Origin: Candidatus Saccharimonadota bacterium
GTDB taxonomy: Bacteria > Patescibacteriota > Saccharimonadia > Saccharimonadales > Saccharimonadaceae
DNA: 51,197 nt
NCBI GenBank assembly: GCA_017613135.1
Contig: JAGAEN010000015.1
Location: forward strand, 1-51,197
Direction: 5' to 3'
This document shows positions 43,501 to 50,238 of the stretch, piece after piece (the stretch's first letter is position 1; every line of letters starts with the position of its first letter). The translations under genes and the position numbers were made by a program. Below the pieces are notes generated by a model. The model made no database searches. It saw only the letters and a program-made list of their open reading frames with translations, and had not been told where the DNA came from.

Positions 43501-44505
43501 ATGAAAAAACTATTCAAGCATCTTCTCATCATCAGCCTTATGCTGACAACCTTCGCTTTCGCAACGGTCCCTACAAACACCTATGCCGCCGATAGCACCA
43601 GCAACAAGCTTGGTAGTTGCCGCTATTTTCTCGGTATGCCATCCTGGGACTGCGGCATCGACGAAGACTGGACTAGCGAAGAAAAACTAAGTTCTAATAT
43701 ATGGCAAATCGCTAAAAACATCGCTGACGCCATCACCAAGATAGTAACCTACCTCTTAATCGGCTACGTTATCTACGGTGGCTATCTTTATATTTTCTCC
43801 TCTGGCGACCCCACCAAAGCCGCTGCTAGCAAAAAAACCATCACGCGAGCCTTCATTGGGCTAGCCGTAGTTGTGTTCGCCAATATCATCATCAGTTCAG
43901 TAGGTATTGCCATGCTTGGCAGCAGTGGCGCCTTCGATGCAAACTGTATTGCCGACAAAAACGTAGAATGCGTCAAGCCAGAAACCCTTATTACCAATGT
44001 CATCAACTGGGTTATTGGTATTGCGGGTGTCGTTTCCGCCGTCTATGTCGTCATCGGCGGTATCGGCTATATTACATCAGCTGGTGACCCAAACAAACTT
44101 CAAAAAGCCAAGACTACCATTGTTTATTCACTTATCGGTCTCGCCATAGTTGGTCTCTCTCTCATCATCTCGAATTCTGGTTATAAGATCATCGAGGCAG
44201 CCAATACTGGCAACGATATATCTGAGCCTATTCTAAATCTTCTCAATTCTATTATTGGTTTTCTCAGTGTTATATCGGTCATCTTCATTATTAAAGGCGG
44301 TTTCGGTTACATGACTTCAAGCGGTGACCCCGGCAAGCTAAAGTCCGCAAAGGATACTATCCTTTACGCCTGTATAGGTCTCATCGTCTGCGTCCTCTCC
44401 TTCGCCATCGTCAATTGGGCAATTGGCGTAATTGGAAAATCCACTACTGAACAGCCACCAGAAGAAACATCTATCACCCAGCCAATAACAATTGCCGACG
44501 TCTAA
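43501..44505 (+). CDS. Three tandem VirB2/TrbC-like domains in one secreted membrane protein
   Basis: The 334 residues have a signal peptide (HLLIISLMLTTFAFATVPTN, cleavage near TYAAD). They then repeat one module three times: YVIYGGYLYIFSSGDPTKAA, VIGGIGYITSAGDPNKLQ and IKGGFGYMTSSGDPGKLK, each followed by (A/S)K-x-T and a second helix ending IGL. The motif GG-x2-Y-x2-S-x-GD-x2-K is shared with single-domain proteins at 44584 and 46216. VirB2/TrbC-like proteins form type IV secretion pili. A three-domain fusion is unusual. An extended -10 (TGCTACTAT) is at 43466-43474. Confidence 0.82.
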   Translation: MKKLFKHLLIISLMLTTFAFATVPTNTYAADSTSNKLGSCRYFLGMPSWDCGIDEDWTSEEKLSSNIWQIAKNIADAITKIVTYLLIGYVIYGGYLYIFSSGDPTKAAASKKTITRAFIGLAVVVFANIIISSVGIAMLGSSGAFDANCIADKNVECVKPETLITNVINWVIGIAGVVSAVYVVIGGIGYITSAGDPNKLQKAKTTIVYSLIGLAIVGLSLIISNSGYKIIEAANTGNDISEPILNLLNSIIGFLSVISVIFIIKGGFGYMTSSGDPGKLKSAKDTILYACIGLIVCVLSFAIVNWAIGVIGKSTTEQPPEETSITQPITIADV

Positions 44506-44583
44506 CCATTATCTTCAAAAAAGTCTTGCATTTTTTAAAAGATAATTATAAAATAGAATTAACTTATAAACAAAGGATTAAAA
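44506..44583. other. Intergenic hairpin between the two VirB2-like genes
   Basis: Arms ATTATCTT (near 44511) and AAGATAAT (near 44540) enclose nested A and T runs (AAAAAAG, TTTTTT). This may dampen or process the transcript between the triple and the single gene, or hold a promoter (TATAAAAT at about 44548). AAAGGA precedes ATG 44584. Confidence 0.4.
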
Positions 44584-44913
44584 ATGAATAAACTATTAAC
44601 TATTCTCGCTGAAGAAACCACAGTACCCGGCACTAGCACTAATCCAACGCCAGACCCAATAGGCCAAGGTGGCGATTTAAGCTCCTCCATTATTGGTGTC
44701 TTAAATGGTATTATTAGCATTCTCGGCATTGTCGCCGTAGTCGTCATTATTATTGGCGGTATTGGTTATATGACCTCTGCTGGCGATGCTGGCAAAGTCA
44801 AAAAAGCCAAAGATACCATCCTTTACGGTGTTATTGGTCTGATTATCGTTGTTCTGTCTTTCGCCATTGTTAATTTTGTTATTTCAAACGTTATCGGCGG
44901 CACCAGCTCTTAA
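44584..44913 (+). CDS. Single-domain VirB2/TrbC-like protein
   Basis: The 109 residues contain one two-helix module: SIIGVLNGIISILGIVAVVV, IGGIGYMTSAGDAGKVKKAK and DTILYGVIGLIIVVLSFAIV. No clear signal peptide is present; the start is MNKLLTILAEETTVPGTS. It follows the three-domain gene by 78 nt, and a strong terminator ends the unit. Confidence 0.82.
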   Translation: MNKLLTILAEETTVPGTSTNPTPDPIGQGGDLSSSIIGVLNGIISILGIVAVVVIIIGGIGYMTSAGDAGKVKKAKDTILYGVIGLIIVVLSFAIVNFVISNVIGGTSS

Positions 44914-44924
44914 AAAGCAAACCC

Positions 44925-44955
44925 AAAATATCTCCCTTCTGGGAGATATTTTTTT
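44925..44955 (+). terminator. Rho-independent terminator after the VirB2-like gene
   Basis: AAAATATCTCCC pairs with GGGAGATATTTT around loop TTCT, followed by more T. The stem is nearly perfect and ends in T runs on both strands, so it also serves the convergent hsp20 gene. Confidence 0.92.
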
Positions 44956-44991
44956 AGTTACAAGAACCCTGCGAGGCCACCCGCCTCGACC

Positions 44992-45483
44992 TTACTGTAC
45001 AGCAATCTTCTTTGGAGCTTCAGTCTTTTCCTTTTCAAAGGTAATCGTAAGCACACCGTCTTTGAGCTCTGCTTTTACGCTATTCTCATCCTCGCGCACT
45101 TGCACTGGAAGCGCAATCGTTCGCGAAAACTCGCCCCAATAGCACTCTTGAATATGCCATCTAGTCGTCTGCTCATCCTCACCACCGGAAAGCACGCCCG
45201 AAATTGTCAAAATATTATCGGAAATACTGACATCAAGATCAGATTTCGAAATGCCGGCAGTCCGGGCTTTAACTACTAATTTGTCGGCGGTTTCGTAGAC
45301 ATCTACAGCGAGTTGTCCAGGAAAATCGTCGGCAGTTTCCCACTCATCTTCTGTTGATTCGCCTGATTCTTGAGGCAAATCTTCAGCCGCTTCTTTTGGT
45401 GCCGCGAGATCATCATCTCCTCCCAAAAACGCAGCAGCGAGATCATCCTCCATCAGCAAATCGTCACTGTTTGTACGAGCCAT
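44992..45483 (-). CDS. Small heat-shock protein (Hsp20/alpha-crystallin)
   Basis: The 163 residues from ATG 45483 begin MARTNSDDLLMEDDLAAAFL, an acidic tail (about 1-55), then the alpha-crystallin domain (QLAVDVYETADKLVVKARTA, DNILTISGVLSGG, EFSRTIALPVQV, AELKDGVLTITFEK). It binds unfolded proteins. GGAGG lies upstream and TATAAT (45512-45517) overlaps a palindrome at 45505-45523. No CIRCE is present. Confidence 0.92.
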   Translation of the reverse strand: MARTNSDDLLMEDDLAAAFLGGDDDLAAPKEAAEDLPQESGESTEDEWETADDFPGQLAVDVYETADKLVVKARTAGISKSDLDVSISDNILTISGVLSGGEDEQTTRWHIQECYWGEFSRTIALPVQVREDENSVKAELKDGVLTITFEKEKTEAPKKIAVQ

Positions 45484-45504
45484 ATTTCCTCCACTTATAT
45501 TGTT

Positions 45505-45523
45505 ATGCTTTATTATAAAGCAT
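45505..45523. promoter_or_regulatory. Palindrome in the hsp20-comF divergent interval
   Basis: ATGCTTTA and TAAAGCAT are perfect inverted arms with a 3-nt centre. The hsp20 -10 box overlaps it, so it could be an operator. Confidence 0.5.
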
Positions 45524-45546
45524 CTTTTATGTAAAATCAAGATATT

Positions 45547-46239
45547 ATGCCGATTATTGTAAAAAATACAACATTCCCGAGTCTTCTCGACCTTCTTGCA
45601 CCCCATACTTGCAGGGGTTGCGGGCGACTTGGCACTCCACTTTGCGACTGTTGTAAAAAATACATTATCAAAAATAGCATCAATTTTTGCCCACGTTGTA
45701 AAAACCCAAAAACCACCAGCAAATGTAAAAAATGTCAAAATCTCCCACCAACCTATTTTATCGACGAGCGGAGCGGCCTTCTAAACCAACTTATCCACGA
45801 TTATAAATATCACTCCATTCGCGCTCTCGCACCTATCTTAGCCGAGCTTCTCGCCACCAAATTGCCACAGAATCTACCTATAAACACCGTCATCGTTCCC
45901 CTTCCCACCGCCACCAATCACATTCGGAGCCGCGGCTTTGACCATACCGCAAAAATCGCTAAATCTCTCGCTAAACTCAAGCATTGTAAAATTCAACCCA
46001 TTTTCCTCCGTACTAAAAACACCGTTCAAGTCGGTTCCGACAAGAAAACCCGTCTCACCCAAGCCGAGCACGCTTTCACTTTGAACCCTAAAATCAAAAT
46101 CAACCCCTCCGCAACCTACCTTCTTTTTGATGACGTTTGGACCACAGGCGCCAGCATTAATGCCGCCGTAAAAAAACTCCGGCAAGCCGGAGCAAAGAAA
46201 ATCATTATTGCACTTCTAGCAGTTAGCCGACTGGATTAA
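45547..46239 (+). CDS. comFC: ComF family amidophosphoribosyltransferase-like protein
   Basis: The 230 residues have an N-terminal zinc-finger region (CRGCGRLGTPLCDCC and CPRCKNPKTTSKCKKCQ) and a C-terminal phosphoribosyltransferase domain (RSRGFDHTAKIAKSL, TYLLFDDVWTTGASINAAVK). ComF proteins support natural transformation in Firmicutes and Proteobacteria. Here it is divergent from hsp20 and its last 24 nt overlap the antisense VirB2-like gene. Competence use is plausible given the secretion locus and TfoX-like gene, but is not shown by sequence. Confidence 0.9.
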   Translation: MPIIVKNTTFPSLLDLLAPHTCRGCGRLGTPLCDCCKKYIIKNSINFCPRCKNPKTTSKCKKCQNLPPTYFIDERSGLLNQLIHDYKYHSIRALAPILAELLATKLPQNLPINTVIVPLPTATNHIRSRGFDHTAKIAKSLAKLKHCKIQPIFLRTKNTVQVGSDKKTRLTQAEHAFTLNPKIKINPSATYLLFDDVWTTGASINAAVKKLRQAGAKKIIIALLAVSRLD

Positions 46240-46641
46240 AGAAGTCTCGGTCTTATCATCCTTATTCTTATCCGAAGATGGCAACGCCGAAATCACGAAA
46301 TTAATAATCGCAAATGACAAGAAACAAATCACCAATCCAATAATCGCATAAAGTACCGTATTTTTTGCATCGGTCACTTTCTTCGAATCACCACCCGACA
46401 CCACATATTTAATACCGCCAATGATTAGCATAATCACCGCAATAATACCCACGATATAAAGAATCGTATTCGTCACCTGCTTAAATACCCCAGTATTTCC
46501 AAACAAATCCGACGGACAACCATCACATTGTGCCGCCTGCGCGCCTTCCTGCAAAGTTAGCGCCGACACGTTGGACACCATCGCCACAGCAAAAATCCCA
46601 CACATTAATATTGGTATAATAACTCTCAAAATCTTTCTCAT
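46216..46641 (-). CDS. Secreted single-domain VirB2/TrbC-like protein
   Basis: The 141 residues begin with a signal peptide (MRKILRVIIPILMCGIFAVA, cleavage near NVSALT) and include CDGCPSDLFGNTG and the VirB2-like module: IIGGIKYVVSGGDSKKVTDA then KNTVLYAIIGLVICFLSFAI. The same GG-x2-Y-x2-S-x-GD-x2-K motif is found in the genes at 43501 and 44584. TATAAT lies 6 nt from ATG 46641, so translation is probably leaderless. The 3' ends of this gene and comF overlap by 24 nt. Confidence 0.85.
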   Translation of the reverse strand: MRKILRVIIPILMCGIFAVAMVSNVSALTLQEGAQAAQCDGCPSDLFGNTGVFKQVTNTILYIVGIIAVIMLIIGGIKYVVSGGDSKKVTDAKNTVLYAIIGLVICFLSFAIINFVISALPSSDKNKDDKTETSLIQSANC

Positions 46642-46675
46642 ACCCTAATTATATCACACTCTTTAATAAAAATCA

Positions 46676-46698
46676 ATGGCGGAGGGTGGGAGATTCGA
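46676..46698. repeat. Second copy of the tRNA-Ser 3' end (23 bp, att-like)
   Basis: The 23 bases repeat exactly at 46751-46773, which is the 3' end of tRNA-Ser with its CCA. The copies are in the same orientation, 52 nt apart. Such a duplication is typical of an attachment site left by an element, or of slippage. Confidence 0.85.
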
Positions 46699-46751
46699 TT
46701 CGAACGAAGCGAGAACGATATCTCTCTTTTGTGTGCTTCCCTCCGGAAGCA

Positions 46752-46844
46752 TGGCGGAGGGTGGGAGATTCGAACTCCCGCTCCAGATCACTCCAGACTA
46801 ACGATTTAGCAAACCGTCCCCTTCAGCCACTTGGGTAACCCTCC
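46752..46844 (-). tRNA. tRNA-Ser (anticodon GCT)
   Basis: On the minus strand the acceptor stem GGAGGGT pairs with ACCCTCC. Anticodon loop TTGCTAA gives GCT. There is a long variable arm, a T arm with GTTCGAATC, discriminator G and encoded CCA. Length is 93 nt. Confidence 0.95.
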
Positions 46845-46902
46845 ATTCATTCCATTCTACCACACTTTCTCATTTTTTGTAAAATCGTGTTATAATCAAC
46901 TT

Positions 46903-47370
46903 ATGGCAAAAGCATTACAGCCAGTCTCCTGGCAAGCCGAAGAATACATTATAAGAGATCATAATCTTTGGTGGTATATCGGTTTATTTGTTGTCGCCGC
47001 GGGTCTTTCTGCACTTGCTATTCTCTTCAAAGGCTGGACTTTTCTCATTCTTATTATCCTTAGCGTCATTACTATTTTAATCTATTCCCTCCGCCCGCCT
47101 CGTAAAATACGTTATCACCTAGATAGCAAAGGTCTCACCGAAGAAAACAAACTTCACAGTTATGATGATTTCCGCGCCTTCGGCATTTTAAAAGAAGGCG
47201 AACATTACTCTGCTATTCTAATACCTAAAAAACGCTTCGGCCTTCAAGTCAAAATTTATTTCCCTGAAGGCAGTGGCGAAGAAATCGTCGATCAACTCGG
47301 TAATCATTTACCAATGGAAGAAGTGAAGCCAGACTTTCTTGATAAAATCGTAAATTTCTTGCGCATTTGA
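46903..47370 (+). CDS. Two-helix membrane protein, 155 residues
   Basis: ATG 46903 (MAKALQPVSWQAEEYIIRDH) lies 6 nt after TATAAT (46891-46896), so translation is probably leaderless; a frame from 46831 would run through the tRNA. Two membrane helices, WWYIGLFVVAAGLSALAILF and FLILIILSVITILIYSL, are followed by a soluble domain (IRYHLDSKGLTEENKLHSYD, VKIYFPEGSGEEIVDQLGNH). The arrangement resembles small CPR membrane proteins of unknown role. Confidence 0.75.
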   Translation: MAKALQPVSWQAEEYIIRDHNLWWYIGLFVVAAGLSALAILFKGWTFLILIILSVITILIYSLRPPRKIRYHLDSKGLTEENKLHSYDDFRAFGILKEGEHYSAILIPKKRFGLQVKIYFPEGSGEEIVDQLGNHLPMEEVKPDFLDKIVNFLRI

Positions 47371-47419
47371 AAAATCTGTGCTACAATTAACATAAGTATA
47401 ATATTAAAAGGTGGGCAAA

Positions 47420-48082
47420 ATGGACCAAAATCAAACCGTAGATAACGATCTACAAAAAGCAATTGACAATATCACTAACACGACTAATGCTGATCCGGTA
47501 TTTTCTGATCCGGTAGCAGCGCCTTCTTCTATTCCTGAAGGTGACACCGGCGAACTCGCCGAGCCAGTCGGGCCTTTCCCGGCACCAGAGCCAGAACCTA
47601 AAGTCGAAATGGTGATGCCTGCTCCTGAGCCGATTGCTCCGCTTGAGCCACTTACTCTTCCTGATTTAAATATGCCAGAAGCCCCGGCCCCAGAAATGCC
47701 GGCACCTGCTCCTGAGCCAATTGCTCCGATTCCGCCGATGCCACAAACCGCTCCAGCACCAATGCCTGCTCCAGAGCCAATGCCACAGCCAGCCGCTCCC
47801 GCCTACGAACCAGCTTTCGCTCCTGCACCTAAATTCAATATGCCAGCCGGCAATCTCAATATGCATCAAGTAAAGGAAGCCGCTCTCCGCGATCTCGTCC
47901 CACTACTTGACCATCTCAATATGAATCCTTCACAAAAGTTCAATATCTATCGCAATATCTTTGAAGATCTCCGCGATTACACTATTTTAGAGCCAGCCTA
48001 CCGCGCTGCTACTGAAATACCAAATGACCAAGAGCGCGCCGAAGCTCTTCTCTACCTCGTCGAATCCATCGACAAGATGTAA
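47420..48082 (+). CDS. Pro/Ala/Glu-rich protein with folded C-terminal domain
   Basis: AAAGGTGG lies just upstream of ATG 47420; GTG 47411 is less likely. The 220 residues have a long low-complexity middle (PAPEPIAPLEPLTLPDLNMP, MPAPAPEPIAPIPPM) and a helical C-terminal 70 residues (HQVKEAALRDLVPLLDHLNM, YRNIFEDLRDYTILEPAYRA). No family is recognised. Pro/Ala-rich linkers of this type keep domains apart or bind partners. A bidirectional terminator separates it from groEL. Confidence 0.7.
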   Translation: MDQNQTVDNDLQKAIDNITNTTNADPVFSDPVAAPSSIPEGDTGELAEPVGPFPAPEPEPKVEMVMPAPEPIAPLEPLTLPDLNMPEAPAPEMPAPAPEPIAPIPPMPQTAPAPMPAPEPMPQPAAPAYEPAFAPAPKFNMPAGNLNMHQVKEAALRDLVPLLDHLNMNPSQKFNIYRNIFEDLRDYTILEPAYRAATEIPNDQERAEALLYLVESIDKM

Positions 48083-48110
48083 AAATAACCCCCTCAAGGG
48101 GGTTATTTTT
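48081..48110. terminator. Bidirectional Rho-independent terminator
   Basis: AAAAATAACCCCC and its complement GGGGGTTATTTTT form a perfect 13-bp stem with loop TCAA. It is shared by two convergent genes (47420 and groEL). Confidence 0.95.
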
Positions 48111-49723
48111 TAGTATCCCATACCCATATCCGGTGTTGCCGGCTTCTCTTCCGGTATTTCACAAATCAGCGCCCCCATCGTAATCGCCGTCGCCGCAATA
48201 GAAGTCGCATTTTTCACTGCTTCCTTTGTCACTTTTGCCGGATCAATCACGCCTGCTTTTTTCAGGTCAATCAAACCTTTTTCTGGCGCCATCACATTTA
48301 CGCCAAATCCTGGCTTTGCCTTCTCCACTTCCGATAATAACGCTGGCGCATTCAGTCCAGCATTCTCCACGATATGCAAGAACGGAGTTTTCAGCGCATT
48401 CTTCACAATCCGTGCCCCTGGCTCACTATCAGGAAGCACCGCTGCCGCATTGACCAGCGTCACCCCACCACCCGTCACAATACCTTCAGCGAGTGCCGCC
48501 TTAGTTGCCGCTACCGCATCATCCACACGGAATTTTTTCTCATCAATCTCAGTTTCCGTCGCTCCACCGACCTTAATCACTGCTACCTTGCCCAGTAGAG
48601 CTGCTACACGTTTTTCAAACTCTTCTTTCTCATAATCCGACTTTGCCATTTCAGCTTGCGAACGAATTAATTCAATCCTATCCGTCACCGCCTTCTTATC
48701 GCCAGCACCCTTAATGATCGTCGTACCGTCTTTCGTCGCAATAATCTTCCCTGCTGAACCAAGCACTTCAAGCCCCACTTCTTCGAGCTTCAGGCCTTTA
48801 TCTGCCGATACCACCGTCGCATCCGTAAGAATCGCAATATCTTCCATAATTTCCTTACGACGGTCACCAAATGACGGTGCTTTTAAGACTAACGAATTAA
48901 ACACCCCCTTCAATTTATTGAGAACTAGAAGCGACAACGCTTCCCCACTCACTTCCTCGGCAATAATCACGAGATCTTTTCGTCCCGCCTGTGCACATTT
49001 TTCAAGGAGTGGCAAAATGTCGTTCGCCGCCGAAATCTTGTTTTCTGTCACTAAAATCAACGGCTTATCAAACACCGCCTCTTGCCGATTCACATCAGTC
49101 AGGAAAAACGCCGACGCATACCCCTTATCATACGAGAAGCCTTCCACGATTTCCTGCTCCATTTCAAGTCCTTGTCCTGCTTCTACCGTCACTACACCGT
49201 CTTTGCCAATCTTCGAAATCACTTCTGCAATCAGTTTACCAATCTCTGCATCTCCCGCCGAAATTGTCGCGACTTCCGCCACCTTTTTAGAATCGCCCTC
49301 AATCTTCTCCGACGACTTTTCAATTTCTTTTACAATCTCCGCCCCAGCTTTCTCAATTCCACGCCGAAGTTCCATCGGGTTCATCCCCGCCGCAATCAGT
49401 TTATTCGCTTCATTCAAAATATTATAAGTTAAAACCGTTACTGTAGTAGTTCCATCACCCGCTACCTTATTTAATTTCTGCGCCGCAGTTTTAATCAACT
49501 TCGCCCCCACTGCTTCACCCAGACGTTCGTCTTTATTTGGCAGTTCCACTGCTTCAGCTACCGTCACCCCATCGTGCGTAATCACCGGTGCACCATATTC
49601 CTTTTCAATAATGACGTTCTTACCCTTCGGGCCAAAAGTTACTTTTACCGCATCATACAATTGTTTCGCACCAGACAGCACCTTTTCGCGTGCCTCTGTC
49701 TCATAATAAATCTTTTTTGCCAT
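48110..49723 (-). CDS. groEL: 60-kDa chaperonin GroEL
   Basis: The 537 residues have the GroEL pattern: FGPKGKNVIIEKEYGAPVIT, AGDGTTTVTVLTYN, GMNPMELRRGIEKA, KAPSFGDRRKEIMEDIAILT, EGIVTGGGVTLVNAA and the Gly-Met tail (ATPDMGMGY). It folds proteins in a double ring with GroES. The gene follows groES after 3 nt. No second copy is in the window. Confidence 0.98.
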   Translation of the reverse strand: MAKKIYYETEAREKVLSGAKQLYDAVKVTFGPKGKNVIIEKEYGAPVITHDGVTVAEAVELPNKDERLGEAVGAKLIKTAAQKLNKVAGDGTTTVTVLTYNILNEANKLIAAGMNPMELRRGIEKAGAEIVKEIEKSSEKIEGDSKKVAEVATISAGDAEIGKLIAEVISKIGKDGVVTVEAGQGLEMEQEIVEGFSYDKGYASAFFLTDVNRQEAVFDKPLILVTENKISAANDILPLLEKCAQAGRKDLVIIAEEVSGEALSLLVLNKLKGVFNSLVLKAPSFGDRRKEIMEDIAILTDATVVSADKGLKLEEVGLEVLGSAGKIIATKDGTTIIKGAGDKKAVTDRIELIRSQAEMAKSDYEKEEFEKRVAALLGKVAVIKVGGATETEIDEKKFRVDDAVAATKAALAEGIVTGGGVTLVNAAAVLPDSEPGARIVKNALKTPFLHIVENAGLNAPALLSEVEKAKPGFGVNVMAPEKGLIDLKKAGVIDPAKVTKEAVKNATSIAATAITMGALICEIPEEKPATPDMGMGY

Positions 49724-49726
49724 ATT

Positions 49727-49981
49727 TTATAATGTCGCTAGGACATCCTCCTCTTTTACAATAATATAATCTTTATCTTCCAACTTAATCTCAGTCGTAG
49801 AATACTCTTTATACACAATCTTGTCACCTTTTTTTACAGCCTTTACTTCCGGGCCTACCGATTCTACCACTGCATAAGCCGGCTTTTCCTTTGCCTCACC
49901 AAGCAAAATCCCCGATTTCGTCTTCTCTAGCGGCTTTTCTACTACCGCTACAATTCTATCTTTAAGTGGTTTTAAACCCAT
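49727..49981 (-). CDS. groES: 10-kDa co-chaperonin GroES
   Basis: ATG 49981 (MGLKPLKDRIVAVVEKPLEK) has AAAGGAG 7 nt upstream; a frame from 50005 is not needed. The 84 residues carry the mobile loop region (EKTKSGILLGEAKEKPAYAV) and KGDKIVYKEYSTTEIKLEDK. It caps the GroEL ring. -10 TATAAT is at 50005-50010 and the CIRCE operator lies behind it. Confidence 0.97.
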   Translation of the reverse strand: MGLKPLKDRIVAVVEKPLEKTKSGILLGEAKEKPAYAVVESVGPEVKAVKKGDKIVYKEYSTTEIKLEDKDYIIVKEEDVLATL

Positions 49982-50019
49982 ATTATCACTCCTTTTCTGT
50001 CCCAATTATAGCACAAAAA

Positions 50020-50046
50020 TTAGCACTGTAAAGCCTCGAGTGCTAA
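50020..50046 (-). promoter_or_regulatory. CIRCE element (HrcA operator) of groES-groEL
   Basis: TTAGCACTG, 9-nt spacer, GAGTGCTAA differs from the CIRCE consensus at one base. It ends 9 nt from the -10 box (50005-50010) and covers the -35 region. Confidence 0.95.
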
Positions 50047-50058
50047 TTAATCCGCAGT

Positions 50059-50238
50059 CTAGCGAGCCACGCAACGCACCGAGTTGCCGTAGCTGCGTTC
50101 GCCGCTGCTCTGCGGGAACAAGAAGCCATACCGATCGAAGCTCAGAATGTACGCGACGCCGCTATCGTGCACTACCGAAGACCAATAGACCCCGCTGCCA
50201 CCAACGCTGACTGAGCTACCGTACCAGCCCCCGCCATA
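50059..50238 (-). other. Candidate variable region of a diversity-generating retroelement target
   Basis: The last 60 codons encode GWYGSSVSVGGSGVYWSSVV, then AYILSFDRYGFLFPQSSGER and SYGNSVRCVAR. Hand counting gives about 59% GC at 50101-50220 against about 38% at 50281-50400. Few A remain on the coding strand. YWSS...SVRCVAR is the pattern of known retroelement-diversified lectin-fold ends. No reverse transcriptase or template copy is in the window. Confidence 0.45.

Noticed and set aside
45484-45738. Upstream extension of hsp20 to 45738
   Set aside because: It would overlap comF and lies before the Shine-Dalgarno and the family start at 45483.
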